This document shows, piece after piece, positions 26,049-35,487 of a DNA stretch of 64,000 bases. The translations under genes were made by a program, and so were the position numbers. This DNA is from an uncultured Clostridia bacterium. GTDB taxonomy: Bacteria; Bacillota; Clostridia; Christensenellales; CAG-314. Below the pieces are notes generated by a model. That model had not been told where the DNA came from and searched no databases. It saw only the letters and a list, made by a program, of their open reading frames with translations. Location: assembly GCA_944336125.1 (NCBI GenBank), contig CALVLA010000005.1, positions 1 to 64,000 on the forward strand, given 5' to 3'. Position 1 is the stretch's first letter; each line of letters opens with the position of its first letter.

Positions 26049-26992
26049 ATTTTGACAAAATCGCTAAAGTAATTTTTAAAGCTCAAAAAATTGCATTGTT
26101 TTCACATACGCGCCCCGACGGTGATACCATCGGGGGCGTTTTGGCGTTGAAAAACGCTTTGCAAAGTATCGGAAAACATTGCGACGCTTTCTGCGACAAC
26201 AATATTGCTGAAAAATTTTTCTATCTGCCCGAAGCTGACAGTTTTATGTTGTTCCCTCAGGAAAAGTATGATTTATACATTGCGGTCGATTGCGGTGAGC
26301 TTGCAAGACTTGGTGAAAATTTTCAGGTTTTTACGCGTGAAAAAAATACCGTAAACATAGATCACCACATGACAAACGACAATTTTGCGGCAATTAACTG
26401 CGTCATGGAATACTCCAGTACCTGTGAAATAGTTTTTGAGCTGTTGAAATTTATGAAAGTGCAAATCGACGAAAAGTCGGCGATTTGTATGTATACGGGA
26501 CTTTCTACGGATACGGGAAATTTTGCTCATTCAAACACTAACGAACATACTTTCGAAACTGCGCGCGAACTTGTAAAATACGACATAGATATCGCAAAAT
26601 TGAATTTTGTTTTGTACAGGAACACTTCATATGAAAGGACTAAACTTTTGGGAAAAGTCATTTCAAGAATGCGTAGATACGAAGACGGTCAAATTTCATT
26701 AATTTACACTTTGACATCTGACATGCAGGAAGTGGGGGCAGACGCAAGCTTTACCGAAGGATTTATCGATTATGCGACTAACGTCGAGGGCACAGAAGTG
26801 GGGATTTCGCTTTGCCAACATGCGGAAAATACTTTTAAGGTAAGCATGCGTAGCCGCGGAAAAATCGACGTAAGCAAAATTTGTTCCGAGTTTGGCGGTG
26901 GCGGTCACAGAAACGCATCGGGCTGCATGGTTTCAGGCTTTTTTGAAGATGTCGTTGATAAAATAGTCAGAGCTGTTTCATTTGAGTTATGA
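26045..26992 (+). CDS. nrnA: DHH/DHHA1 phosphoesterase, NrnA-type oligoribonuclease
   Basis: Cytosolic Mn-dependent enzyme that degrades short oligoribonucleotides and dephosphorylates pAp. The SHTRPDGDTIGG motif, the VNIDHHMTND motif and the DHHA1 GGGGHRNASGC box are all intact. The length is 315 residues. The rbfA-nrnA-truB-ribF order is standard in Bacillota. Confidence 0.94.
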   Translation: MNFDKIAKVIFKAQKIALFSHTRPDGDTIGGVLALKNALQSIGKHCDAFCDNNIAEKFFYLPEADSFMLFPQEKYDLYIAVDCGELARLGENFQVFTREKNTVNIDHHMTNDNFAAINCVMEYSSTCEIVFELLKFMKVQIDEKSAICMYTGLSTDTGNFAHSNTNEHTFETARELVKYDIDIAKLNFVLYRNTSYERTKLLGKVISRMRRYEDGQISLIYTLTSDMQEVGADASFTEGFIDYATNVEGTEVGISLCQHAENTFKVSMRSRGKIDVSKICSEFGGGGHRNASGCMVSGFFEDVVDKIVRAVSFEL

Positions 26993-27834
26993 ACGGATTT
27001 TTCAATGTAATTAAACCGAGCGGCATGACTGCAAGCGATGTTGTCGTTTTTGTGAGAAGAGTGCTTAAAGAAAAAAAAGTCGGACATTTGGGTACGCTTG
27101 ACCCGTTGGCTACAGGCGTTTTGCCTGTTGCCGTGGGAAAGGGTACAAAACTTTTCAATTTGCTTTTGAACAAGCGAAAAACATATCTGGCGTTTTTTAC
27201 CTTCGGCACGGAAACCGACACGTTGGACAGCGACGGACAAATAGTCAGGCAATCAGAAACATTAGTGTCGGCGGAACAGATCAAAGAGGCGTGCAAACTG
27301 TTTTTGGGAAAACAAATTCAAATTCCGCCACAGTATTCGGCAAAAAAAGTCAACGGATCAAAAGCTTATGACTTGGCAAGGAAAGGCGAAACCGTTGAGC
27401 TAAAAGGCCGCGAAATAGAAATTTTCAAATTTGATTTTTTTAGGCAAAAGGATGAAAAAACTTTTGTTTTCGAAATAGAGTGCTCTTCGGGAACCTATAT
27501 TCGTTCGATAGTCAGGGACCTTGCGGAAAAATTAAATACCGTGGGTTATATGAGCGCATTGATTCGTACCCAAAGCGGTCCGTTTTCGGTACTTGACGGA
27601 TTTACGCTTGACGAGATAGAAAAAGAAAAAGAAAATCTTTTAGTGCCTGTTGAGTTTGCTTTGAATGATTTGTCGGATTTTATCGTTGACGAAAAGCTTT
27701 ACAAAAAACTTTGCAACGGCGTTAAAATTCAATGCGAATTTGACGGCTACAGAAAAATTTTTTGCGGCGGAGAGTTTTTCGGAGTCGGAAAAAGCGAAAA
27801 AGGCTTTTTGGATTTGGAGTTTTATTTAAAATAA
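26989..27834 (+). CDS. truB: tRNA pseudouridine(55) synthase
   Basis: Makes pseudouridine 55 in tRNA. The catalytic-aspartate motif GHLGTLDPLATGVLPVAVG is present, as are the KTYLAFFTFGTETDTLD and CSSGTYIRSIVRDLAEKL segments. The length is 281 residues. It overlaps nrnA by 4 bases; ribF begins directly after its stop. Confidence 0.95.
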   Translation: MNGFFNVIKPSGMTASDVVVFVRRVLKEKKVGHLGTLDPLATGVLPVAVGKGTKLFNLLLNKRKTYLAFFTFGTETDTLDSDGQIVRQSETLVSAEQIKEACKLFLGKQIQIPPQYSAKKVNGSKAYDLARKGETVELKGREIEIFKFDFFRQKDEKTFVFEIECSSGTYIRSIVRDLAEKLNTVGYMSALIRTQSGPFSVLDGFTLDEIEKEKENLLVPVEFALNDLSDFIVDEKLYKKLCNGVKIQCEFDGYRKIFCGGEFFGVGKSEKGFLDLEFYLK

Positions 27835-28734
27835 ATGGTCATTTCAAATTTTTTTGACAAAAATACCGTTCCTGTCGTTATAGCTTTGGGCTATTTCGAC
27901 TGTTTACATATCGGTCATATGCAGCTCATTAAAAAAGCCTGCGAAAAAGCAAAGCAACTGGGGGTTGAAAGTGCGGTGTTCACCTTTTCAAACAATCCCG
28001 GAAGTTTGCTTCCGAGCAAAAACAGACTGGTCAACACCTTTGAGGAAAGACTGAAAATGTTTGAAGAAGCGGGAATTGACAGGGTTGTATATGCAGAATT
28101 TACAAAACAGTTTATGTCAATCACTTCCGATGAGTTTTTGAACATGTTAAAAACACGAAACGTAGTGGGCGTTGTGTGCGGTTTTGACTATACTTTCGGA
28201 AAAAACTCCGCAGGCGACACAAAGGTTTTAAGACAGTTTTGTGAAGCAAACAACATGTCTTTTGACGAAGTGGCGATGGTTGGTTTTGAAGGGCAAAAAG
28301 CAAGCGCTACACTTATTAAAAAACTGTTGACCGACGGCGACATGCAAAAAGTAACCGCATGTTTGGGGCATAAATACTTTGTCAGCGGCAAGGTGGTGCA
28401 CGGATACGGAATAGGCGGCTCAAAGCTTTTTCCTACAGCCAATTTAGATGTGTCCGACGACAAGCTTTTTCCTAAAAAAGGAGTTTACGCAGGTGAAACC
28501 GTAATTGATGGTAAAAAATACGTCTGCGTGATAAATGTCGGAACAAGACCGACTTTCAACGACGACTGCGTAAAAATCGAGGCTCATATTGTGGATTTCA
28601 GCGGAAATTTGTACGGTAAAGACATAACGGTTTATTTCAACGAATTTTTAAGAGACATAAAAAAATTTGACGATTTAAATCAGCTTAAAAATCAGATTTC
28701 AAAAGATATTGAGGATGCAAAATGTGTAAAGTAA
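27835..28734 (+). CDS. ribF: bifunctional riboflavin kinase/FAD synthetase
   Basis: N-terminal nucleotidyltransferase (ALGYFDCLHIGHMQLI, then CGFDYTFGKNSAGD) and C-terminal riboflavin kinase (GYGIGGSKLFPTANLD) turn riboflavin into FMN and FAD. The length is 299 residues. The highly conserved FDGVHxGH of the family is here YFDCLHIGH, with Cys replacing Gly-Val, a small variation. No clear ribosome site; coupling to truB is likely. Confidence 0.94.
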   Translation: MVISNFFDKNTVPVVIALGYFDCLHIGHMQLIKKACEKAKQLGVESAVFTFSNNPGSLLPSKNRLVNTFEERLKMFEEAGIDRVVYAEFTKQFMSITSDEFLNMLKTRNVVGVVCGFDYTFGKNSAGDTKVLRQFCEANNMSFDEVAMVGFEGQKASATLIKKLLTDGDMQKVTACLGHKYFVSGKVVHGYGIGGSKLFPTANLDVSDDKLFPKKGVYAGETVIDGKKYVCVINVGTRPTFNDDCVKIEAHIVDFSGNLYGKDITVYFNEFLRDIKKFDDLNQLKNQISKDIEDAKCVK

Positions 28735-29582
28735 GGTTCGGACCAAGCGGCAACAGCGAAAGTTTTTATGAACAAGGCTACAAAAATACCGAGCAGGCGG
28801 CAGAATGGCTGAGTAAAATGGGTCTGTCTGCTTTTGAATATTCTTTCGGACGCGGAACAAAAATTTCCGAAAAAAAGGCGTTGCTTATCGGAGAAAAAAT
28901 GTCTCAGTTTGATATTGAAATTTCCGCTCACGCTCCTTATTACATAAATTTTGCAAATCCCGACGATGAAATGATTGAAAAGTCTTTCGGTTACGTATTA
29001 AGCACGGCGGAAAAGCTGAAACTTATGGGAGGAAAAAGAGTTGTTTTTCATCCGGCAAGCGTAGGAAAAAATGCTCTTAGGGAAGATGCTTTCAATCGAG
29101 CTTATGAAAACATGAAAAAGCTTGCTGAAAGGATTTATGCCGCAGGATATGAAGACATGATTTTTTGTCCTGAAACCATGGGCAAAATAAATCAGATAGG
29201 CGATTTTCACGAAATTGCAAAACTGTGCTCGATAGACGATGTTTTTGTGCCTACGGTTGACTTCGGGCATCAAAACGCAAGGACTCTCGGAGGACTTAAA
29301 ACTCAGAAAGATTTTGATGAAATTATAAGTTGCTTCATTTCAGAAATAGGCGAAAACCGTACTAAAATGATGCACATACATTTTTCAAAAATAGAGTATA
29401 CAAAGGGCGGTGAAGTCAGACATTTGACTTTTGATACCGATACTTTAAATTACGGTCCGTCATTTGAGCCGCTTGCAGCATCAATTAAGAAATTTGGTCT
29501 CTGTCCGGTAGTTATATGTGAATCGGCTGGCACACAGGCTGAGGACGCTTTGAAAATGAAAAATATTTACGAGGCAATTTGA
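28722..29582 (+). CDS. endonuclease IV-like TIM-barrel protein
   Basis: A 286-residue AP endonuclease family 2 (Nfo-type) protein. Its metal-site pattern includes SAHAPYYINFANPD, VVFHPAS, CPETMGK, VDFGHQNAR, MHIHFSK and ICESAG, which match the His/Glu/Asp ligands of the three-zinc site. It would incise DNA at abasic sites, although distant sugar-isomerase-like relatives share this fold. It overlaps ribF by 13 bases, with a GAGG site inside ribF. Confidence 0.85.
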   Translation: MCKVRFGPSGNSESFYEQGYKNTEQAAEWLSKMGLSAFEYSFGRGTKISEKKALLIGEKMSQFDIEISAHAPYYINFANPDDEMIEKSFGYVLSTAEKLKLMGGKRVVFHPASVGKNALREDAFNRAYENMKKLAERIYAAGYEDMIFCPETMGKINQIGDFHEIAKLCSIDDVFVPTVDFGHQNARTLGGLKTQKDFDEIISCFISEIGENRTKMMHIHFSKIEYTKGGEVRHLTFDTDTLNYGPSFEPLAASIKKFGLCPVVICESAGTQAEDALKMKNIYEAI

Positions 29583-30643
29583 TGACATTGTTTGATTTTG
29601 ACAAAAATTTTGACGCATTTCTCGTAGTAACGCAAAAAAATCGCAGATACTTCACTCGATTTGATTCTACCTTCGGTTATCTGATTCTTACAAAGGACAG
29701 AAAAATTTTTTTGACCGACTCACGCTATTTTGAAATGGCGCAGGAATCAAACAGTCAGGGCGTAGAGTTTGAGCTTGATATTGTAGGCAGATATGACCTT
29801 AAGGACAAGCTCAATGAAATTTTTTCCTCTTTAAAGGTAAAGAATATAGCTTTTGAAGATAATGAACTTACCTTTGCCGAAGTAAAAGACTTGAAAGAAA
29901 CGTTAAAAAATTTCAACCTGGTTGAAGGCGGAAATGCTTTGACTGAGCTTAAAAAATACAAAAACGATTATGAGGTTGAATGCATCGAAAAAGCTCAAAA
30001 GATAACCGACAAGGTTTTTTCGGAAGTGTTGGCTACGGTGAAAGAGGGGATGACCGAAAAAGAACTTTCCGTTCAGATGCAGTGTCTGATGTTAAAATAC
30101 GGTGCGGAAAAAAACTCTTTCGACCCGATTGTTTCATTCGGCGAAAACACAAGCAAGCCTCATGCTCATCCCACTGACAGAAAGCTTAAAAAAGGGGACA
30201 ATGTATTGCTTGATTTCGGCTGCGTCGTAGGTGGCTATTGCTCTGACATGACAAGGACGTTTTTCTTCGGTGAACCGGATGAAAAAATCAAAAAAATTTA
30301 CGAAATAGTAAAAGAGGCTCAAATAGAGGTTTTAAACAACCTCAAATGCGGTATGACTTGCCGCGAAGCTTACGAAATTGCGCAAAAGGTTTTTGAAAAA
30401 TACAATGTTCAGCAAAACTTTACACATGCGCTAGGACACGGCGTGGGTATCGATATCCATGAAACACCGTCACTTCATCCGCTTAACAACGACGTTTTGC
30501 GAGAGGGCATGATAGTAACGGTAGAGCCGGGACTGTATTTTCCGAAACTCGGAGGCGTCAGAATAGAAGATATGGTTTTGATTTGCGGCGATTGTATCAA
30601 AAATTTGACAAAGAGCCCCAAAGATATTATAATAATCAAGTAA
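29582..30643 (+). CDS. Xaa-Pro aminopeptidase-type M24 metallopeptidase
   Basis: A 353-residue cytosolic peptidase with an N-terminal creatinase-like domain and a C-terminal pita-bread domain. All five metal ligands are visible: [18 protein letters not shown] (two Asp), [13 protein letters not shown] (His), VEPGLYFP (Glu) and VRIEDMVLI (Glu). It probably removes N-terminal residues next to proline. The start overlaps the preceding stop as TGATG. It precedes efp, as often in Bacillota (pepP/papA-efp). Confidence 0.9.
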   Translation: MTLFDFDKNFDAFLVVTQKNRRYFTRFDSTFGYLILTKDRKIFLTDSRYFEMAQESNSQGVEFELDIVGRYDLKDKLNEIFSSLKVKNIAFEDNELTFAEVKDLKETLKNFNLVEGGNALTELKKYKNDYEVECIEKAQKITDKVFSEVLATVKEGMTEKELSVQMQCLMLKYGAEKNSFDPIVSFGENTSKPHAHPTDRKLKKGDNVLLDFGCVVGGYCSDMTRTFFFGEPDEKIKKIYEIVKEAQIEVLNNLKCGMTCREAYEIAQKVFEKYNVQQNFTHALGHGVGIDIHETPSLHPLNNDVLREGMIVTVEPGLYFPKLGGVRIEDMVLICGDCIKNLTKSPKDIIIIK

Positions 30644-30659
30644 ACATCAGGAGGATAAT

Positions 30660-31220
30660 ATGATAGTAGCAGGCGATTTCAGAAAAGGTATCACTTTTGA
30701 AATGGACGGTAACGTTTATGTTGTCGTTGATTTTCAGCACGTAAAACCGGGCAAAGGCGCAGCTTTTGTCAGAACAAAAATCAAAAACGTTGTTACCGGC
30801 GCGGTTCTTGAAAAAACTTTCAACCCATCGGATAAATTTGAAAGGGCTCACATTGAAAGTAAAGAAATGGAATATCTTTATTCCGACGGCGAACTTTATT
30901 ACTTCATGGATACCGAAACTTATGAACAGTTGCCTCTCAATCATTCACAGGTTGAAGACGCTTTGTCTTTCATAAAGGAAAACATGAAAGTGTTCATTAA
31001 ATTTTACAAAGGTGAAGCTTTCTCGGTAGAACCTGAAAACTTTGTAGTTTTGCAGGTTACTTCATGCGAACCTGCAGTTGCGGGAAATACGGCAACCAAC
31101 GCTACAAAACCTGCTACGCTTGAAACAGGTTATGAAATTCTTGTGCCTATGTTCATCAATGAAGGCGATTTTGTTCGTATCGATACCAGAACAGGCGAAT
31201 ACATGGAAAGAGCAAAATAA
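30660..31220 (+). CDS. efp: elongation factor P
   Basis: A 186-residue, three-domain factor that rescues ribosomes stalled at polyproline. The loop with the modifiable tip residue reads [16 protein letters not shown], giving a lysine at the tip. It has a strong AGGAGGAT ribosome site and is followed by a terminator, so it ends the rimP-efp superoperon. Confidence 0.97.
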   Translation: MIVAGDFRKGITFEMDGNVYVVVDFQHVKPGKGAAFVRTKIKNVVTGAVLEKTFNPSDKFERAHIESKEMEYLYSDGELYYFMDTETYEQLPLNHSQVEDALSFIKENMKVFIKFYKGEAFSVEPENFVVLQVTSCEPAVAGNTATNATKPATLETGYEILVPMFINEGDFVRIDTRTGEYMERAK

Positions 31221-31234
31221 AACTTATTGTTTTG

Positions 31235-31266
31235 AAAACTCTCCGCAAAGCGGAGAGTTTTTTTTA
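31235..31266 (+). terminator. intrinsic terminator after efp
   Basis: AAAACTCTCCGC, loop AAAG with a GCGGAGAGTTTT partner, then a run of T: a strong 11-12-bp hairpin. Confidence 0.94.
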
Positions 31267-31271
31267 TGCTC

Positions 31272-31298
31272 ATATTCGCCAACCGAAAAGAATATATT
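31272..31298 (+). promoter_or_regulatory. possible sigma-E-type promoter of spoIIIA
   Basis: ATA of TCATATT (31270-31276) as -35, 16-bp spacer, AATATATT (31291-31298) as a -10 that matches the Bacillus sigma-E pattern CATAnnnT except the first base. The spoIIIA operon is sigma-E-dependent in B. subtilis. The -10 ends only 5 nt before the ATG. Confidence 0.5.
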
Positions 31299-31303
31299 TC
31301 ACT

Positions 31304-32206
31304 ATGCAAAAGTTAAAACGAATTTTGCCGATCAGTACGTTTGAAGCAATAACGAAACTGGATTTTGAAAGACTGCAGGAAATTAGGCTAAGGACGGACA
31401 AGCCGGTGTCTGTTTTGTACGGTGGCAAAAAGTACTTTTTGTGCTCGCAGGGGCTTACGCTCGAAAGGAAAAAGGCTTTAACGTCAGACAAGGTGCAAGT
31501 CGAAAATGCGCTTTTGGCGGCTTGTGAACACTCAATGCATAGTTATGCCGAACAGATGTCAAAAGGCTTTCTGGCACCTTTTGACGGCGTCAGGATTGGT
31601 GTGTGCGGAACAGCTGTAAAAAATAACGGTGAAATTACGGCATTTAAAGACGTTGCGGCGCTTAATATTAGGCTTCCTCACCGATGTAAGAATTGCAGTG
31701 AAAAATTTTGCTCGTCAAGTTTTTTTCCGCATTCAAACGTACTTGTGATTTCCTCACCTGGCAGAGGTAAAACAACTTTTTTGCGAGATATGATTTTTCA
31801 GACTTCGCTTTTTCCGAAAGGACTGAATGTACTTGTTGCCGACGAAAGAAACGAAATAGCGGGTATGAGCGACGGAAAAAGTCAGTTTGATTTGGGAGAA
31901 AGAGCCGACGTAATTACTTTTGCGGACAAGGGGTTTGCTTTTTCCTGCGGAGTAAGAACCATGACGCCTGATATCGTAGCTTGCGACGAAATAGACGAAA
32001 AAGATTTAATTTCGCTTTTTGAAATTTCTTCGGCTGGAGTAAATATTTACGCTACAATGCACGGAAAAAATCTCGAAGATTTGAAAAGTAAAATCTCATT
32101 TGAAAAGATAAAAAAAATTTTTGATTGTTTTGTGTTTTTGTCCGACGATAAACTGGGCGAAATAGCTGCCGTATACGATAAAAATTTGGTTTTGCAAACG
32201 TTATGA
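31304..32206 (+). CDS. spoIIIAA: stage III sporulation protein AA (ATPase)
   Basis: Secretion-type ATPase of the channel between mother cell and forespore. The Walker A motif SSPGRGKTTFLRDM and the LVADERNEIAG segment are intact; RLQEIRLRTDKP near the start is a family mark. The length is 300 residues from the ATG at 31304; the frame is open further left through the terminator, but such a start is unlikely. There is no Shine-Dalgarno site before this ATG. First gene of a complete spoIIIAA-AH operon. Confidence 0.93.
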   Translation: MQKLKRILPISTFEAITKLDFERLQEIRLRTDKPVSVLYGGKKYFLCSQGLTLERKKALTSDKVQVENALLAACEHSMHSYAEQMSKGFLAPFDGVRIGVCGTAVKNNGEITAFKDVAALNIRLPHRCKNCSEKFCSSSFFPHSNVLVISSPGRGKTTFLRDMIFQTSLFPKGLNVLVADERNEIAGMSDGKSQFDLGERADVITFADKGFAFSCGVRTMTPDIVACDEIDEKDLISLFEISSAGVNIYATMHGKNLEDLKSKISFEKIKKIFDCFVFLSDDKLGEIAAVYDKNLVLQTL

Positions 32207-32697
32207 AAGCTTTGTTTATGATTTTTGTTATGTCGGCCTGTGTTTACATAGGGAACGATTTTGCAAAAAAGTTGAAAAGAAAAGAAAGGCTTTTTGAAGA
32301 TCTGAAAATTTTTTGTTGGAGACTTAAAAATTCAATAGGTTTTTTTAACGAAAAACTTCTTAACGTATTTGAAAAATCACAAAGCGAATGCGGTTCTGAT
32401 TTTTCTGACATATGTAAAAACTGTGTTTCATCATTGAATAACACCGAGGATAAACTTTTAAAAAAAGAAAACTTTGCAAAAAACTTTTTGACAGATGAAG
32501 AAAAAGACACGATTTTGGGATTTTTTTCCTGCCTTGGAAAAAGTGACAGTGCTTCGCAACTCAAACAGATAGAAGGATATGAAAAAATATTTGAGCAAAA
32601 AAACGAGGAGTACAGAAAAAACGCAAAAGAGAAAGGCGGACTTTACAAAAGACTGGGGATTTTTGCCGGATTGTTTTTGATAGTTTTGTGTCTGTGA
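32203..32697 (+). CDS. spoIIIAB: stage III sporulation protein AB
   Basis: A 164-residue protein with a membrane helix at each end and a long charged helical middle, resembling type II secretion F-domain proteins. CVYIGNDFAKKLKRKERLFEDL near the start is typical. Its start overlaps the spoIIIAA stop by 4 bases. Confidence 0.9.
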   Translation: MKALFMIFVMSACVYIGNDFAKKLKRKERLFEDLKIFCWRLKNSIGFFNEKLLNVFEKSQSECGSDFSDICKNCVSSLNNTEDKLLKKENFAKNFLTDEEKDTILGFFSCLGKSDSASQLKQIEGYEKIFEQKNEEYRKNAKEKGGLYKRLGIFAGLFLIVLCL

Positions 32698-32706
32698 GGA
32701 TTATCG

Positions 32707-32901
32707 GTGGGCGTTGAGATAATATTCAAAATAGCGGCAATAGGAATTTTGACCGCAATGATAAACACGATTTTAAAAAAAGCCGACAAAGACGAAATTG
32801 CTACTTTGACGACGATTGCCGGTTTGATTTTAGTTTTGCTCATTGTACTCGACATGCTTGTGCAGCTGTTCGACACGATAAGAGCATTGTTCGGCATATA
32901 G
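32707..32901 (+). CDS. spoIIIAC: stage III sporulation protein AC
   Basis: A 64-residue protein with two membrane helices (IIFKIAAIGILTAMINTIL and TTIAGLILVLLIVLDMLVQL). The GTG start at 32707 is preceded by GAGGA. It has the same length and position as SpoIIIAC in other spore formers. Confidence 0.92.
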   Translation: MGVEIIFKIAAIGILTAMINTILKKADKDEIATLTTIAGLILVLLIVLDMLVQLFDTIRALFGI

Positions 32902-32902
32902 T

Positions 32903-33289
32903 ATGAACATTTTTCAAATCATTGCGATAGGAATAATTTCAGCAATACTCATTACGCTTCTGAAAGAGACAAAACCCGAGCTTGCGATAATTTTGGGTGT
33001 GGCGGCAGGCGTAATAATTGTCATTTTAGTCGTGGACGAGCTGTATGAGATAGTGGCTTCGTTTTACGAAATAGTGGAAATGACGGGTATAGGCGGCGAA
33101 ATATTCACTACTGTCCTCAAAATCATAGGCATAGGGTACATAACGGAGTTTGCGGCAAACATTTGTGCGGACGCAGGGTGTAAAAGCGTGGGGGACAAAA
33201 TTTTGTTTGCGGCAAAAGTAGTAATTATGATTTTATCTTTGCCTGTGATAAAGGGATTGCTGTCGCTTATTGTGGAGATACTGCCGTGA
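32903..33289 (+). CDS. spoIIIAD: stage III sporulation protein AD
   Basis: A 128-residue protein with four hydrophobic segments; the first half mirrors SpoIIIAC (IFQIIAIGIISAILITLLKE). It has no visible Shine-Dalgarno site and begins 1 base after spoIIIAC, so it is translationally coupled. It overlaps spoIIIAE by 4 bases. Confidence 0.92.
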   Translation: MNIFQIIAIGIISAILITLLKETKPELAIILGVAAGVIIVILVVDELYEIVASFYEIVEMTGIGGEIFTTVLKIIGIGYITEFAANICADAGCKSVGDKILFAAKVVIMILSLPVIKGLLSLIVEILP

Positions 33290-34485
33290 AAAAAGTATTT
33301 TGTTCGATACTGATATTTTTAATAATCGGATTTGCGATAAGCATAATGCTTCCTCAAGGAATTTATGCGGCAGGTGAGTCAAATGATGAGATATTCGACA
33401 AGCTTGACCAAAGTGTGGACGAGCAGTTGGGAATGCTCGATTTAAGCGGCTTGGATAAAATTCTCGAAGAATTGGGATTGGAAGACGGCGGACTGTTTGA
33501 AAATAAAACCTTTACCGAAAAGGTGCAAAGCATACTTGACGGCGAGTTTGCGGAAGATACTCAGGGGTTTTTACAAGCCTTTTTAAAACTTATTTTTGAC
33601 GGAATAATAAAGCTTTTGCCTGTACTTTCGGGCATTGCCGTAGTTGCGATTTTGTGCGGAATAATAACAAACATGAAATCGGGATTTATTTCGCAGGCGA
33701 CGGGAGAAATTGTTTTTTTTGCATGCTTTGCGCTTGTGATCGTTCTGACTTTATCATGTGCGGCAGGACTGATAGAAAGCGCGGAAAATGCCGTCCGGCT
33801 GCTTAAAAAGCAAATGAACATAGCCTTTCCGATTTTGCTTACTTTGATGGCAGGAGTAGGCGGAGTTGTCAGCGCAAAAGCTTATCAGCCTGCGGTGGCA
33901 CTTTTGTCAGGCGGTGTGGCAGAAATTGTTGCCAACGTGATTTTGCCGCTGTTTGTTTTTACGCTTGTTTTTTCGGTAGTGGGAAATCTTTCAAAAAGCG
34001 TAAAACTTTCAAAATTAACTGACTTTTTTAAAAGCACTTCCGTAACTATTTTGGCTATAACTTTCACCGTGTTTACGGCATTTATGTCGGTTCAGGGGCT
34101 TACTGCGGGTGCCTTTGATTCCGTGTCAATACGAGCTGCCAAGTTTGCCACAAAAAGCTACATACCTATTTTGGGCGGCTACTTGGCAGACGGTTTCGAT
34201 TTGATTCTGGCAGGCGGTTTGCTGGTAAAAAACTCCGTGGGGGTTGCGGGGCTATTGCTTTTGGTGTCCACGATACTTTCGCCTATAATTCAGATTTTAG
34301 CCGTAACTTTCGGTTTGAAGCTCGTTGCCGCAATAGTAGAGCCTGCTACTGACGAAAGAATAACTTCGTTTTTGACTTCGGTTTCAAAAAATCTCAACAT
34401 GTTGATAGTGGCTATACTTGCTGTGGCGTTTATGTATTTTATCAGCATAATGTTACTCATTTTTACCTCAAATGCCTTCTTTTAA
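33286..34485 (+). CDS. spoIIIAE: stage III sporulation protein AE
   Basis: A 399-residue polytopic protein with an N-terminal signal-like segment (residues 1-28), a luminal stretch, and about seven to eight membrane helices from residue ~105 on. The VSAKAYQPAVALLSGGVAEI and VSTILSPIIQILAVTFGLKL segments are typical. Part of the mother-cell side of the SpoIIIA-SpoIIQ channel. Confidence 0.93.
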   Translation: MKKVFCSILIFLIIGFAISIMLPQGIYAAGESNDEIFDKLDQSVDEQLGMLDLSGLDKILEELGLEDGGLFENKTFTEKVQSILDGEFAEDTQGFLQAFLKLIFDGIIKLLPVLSGIAVVAILCGIITNMKSGFISQATGEIVFFACFALVIVLTLSCAAGLIESAENAVRLLKKQMNIAFPILLTLMAGVGGVVSAKAYQPAVALLSGGVAEIVANVILPLFVFTLVFSVVGNLSKSVKLSKLTDFFKSTSVTILAITFTVFTAFMSVQGLTAGAFDSVSIRAAKFATKSYIPILGGYLADGFDLILAGGLLVKNSVGVAGLLLLVSTILSPIIQILAVTFGLKLVAAIVEPATDERITSFLTSVSKNLNMLIVAILAVAFMYFISIMLLIFTSNAFF

Positions 34486-34496
34486 GGAAAATTACT

Positions 34497-34985
34497 ATGA
34501 ATTTAAGCAGTTGGATACTATCTATTACAGGCATAGTAGTGTTAACTTTGATTGTTGACATACTTTTGCCCGAAGGTCAGACGGCAAAATACATCAAAAG
34601 CATCTTTGCGGTGATTACGGTTTTCGTGATCGTTTCGCCGCTTCCAAAACTTTTTAGCGAAAGCATTTCCTTTGACAAGCAATTTGAAAGCGACGGTGCC
34701 GCTCATGTGGACGAAACATATTTGGAAAACCTTGGTGCTTATCGAGCGGATTATATTGAAAACCTGATTATTTCTGAACTTGAAGGCAAAAAAATTTCCG
34801 GAGTGGAAATTGAAGTTTTTTGTCAAATGAAGGATTACGTTTTTGAGATAAAAACTATTTCGGTAAATTTGGACAAAGCGTCATTTGAGGGACAAGGGAC
34901 GAATATAGATGTTAAAGAAGAAATCCTCAATGTAATTGAAAACGCATTGAATGTTTCAAACGATAAGGTTGTTTTTTATGAGTGA
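34497..34985 (+). CDS. spoIIIAF: stage III sporulation protein AF
   Basis: A 162-residue protein with two N-terminal membrane helices (about residues 5-22 and 35-52) followed by a ring-building-motif-like soluble domain. The TYLENLGAYRADYIENLIISEL and VEIEVFCQMKDY regions fit the family. It overlaps spoIIIAG by 8 bases. Confidence 0.88.
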   Translation: MNLSSWILSITGIVVLTLIVDILLPEGQTAKYIKSIFAVITVFVIVSPLPKLFSESISFDKQFESDGAAHVDETYLENLGAYRADYIENLIISELEGKKISGVEIEVFCQMKDYVFEIKTISVNLDKASFEGQGTNIDVKEEILNVIENALNVSNDKVVFYE

Positions 34986-35475
34986 AAAAAAAGGAATTTT
35001 TGCAAAGATAAAATCTGTTAAAAACATTGAAATAATTTTTGCGCTTGTTTTGGGCGCGATAGCATTATTTGTGTTTTTCGGCAACTTTTCGCTTTTTTCG
35101 ACACAAGAAAAAAATTCTTCTTACGATTTTTCGGAATATGTGAGCAGTTTGCAAAATAAAATTGAAGCAGTAATCTCGCAAATCAACGGAGCGGGAAACG
35201 TAGATATGGTAATTACGTTTTCCGGAGGAGTCGAACAGGAATACGCTTATACAACGGAAAAAGTTACTGAAAACGGTGTGGTTACCGAAACTAACACTCT
35301 TACGTTAGTGTCGGGAAAACCCGTAGTCATAAGAGACAAAATGCCACAAATTTCAGGTGTGGTGATAGTTGCCGACGGAGCGGGGAACATGTCGGTTCGA
35401 CTTGAAATCATTAAGGCTGTTCAGGCATTGTTGGATGTGCCTAACGGAAAAATAGAAGTTTTTAAGCGGTCATAA
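34978..35475 (+). CDS. spoIIIAG: stage III sporulation protein AG
   Basis: A 165-residue protein with one membrane helix (about residues 18-38) and an extracytoplasmic ring-building domain, which forms the large ring in the intermembrane space. The motif INGAGNVDMVITF and the RDKMPQISGVVIVADGAGN segment are characteristic. The ATG at 34978 overlaps the spoIIIAF end. Confidence 0.92.
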   Translation: MSEKKGIFAKIKSVKNIEIIFALVLGAIALFVFFGNFSLFSTQEKNSSYDFSEYVSSLQNKIEAVISQINGAGNVDMVITFSGGVEQEYAYTTEKVTENGVVTETNTLTLVSGKPVVIRDKMPQISGVVIVADGAGNMSVRLEIIKAVQALLDVPNGKIEVFKRS

Positions 35476-35487
35476 AGGGAGGTTTTT

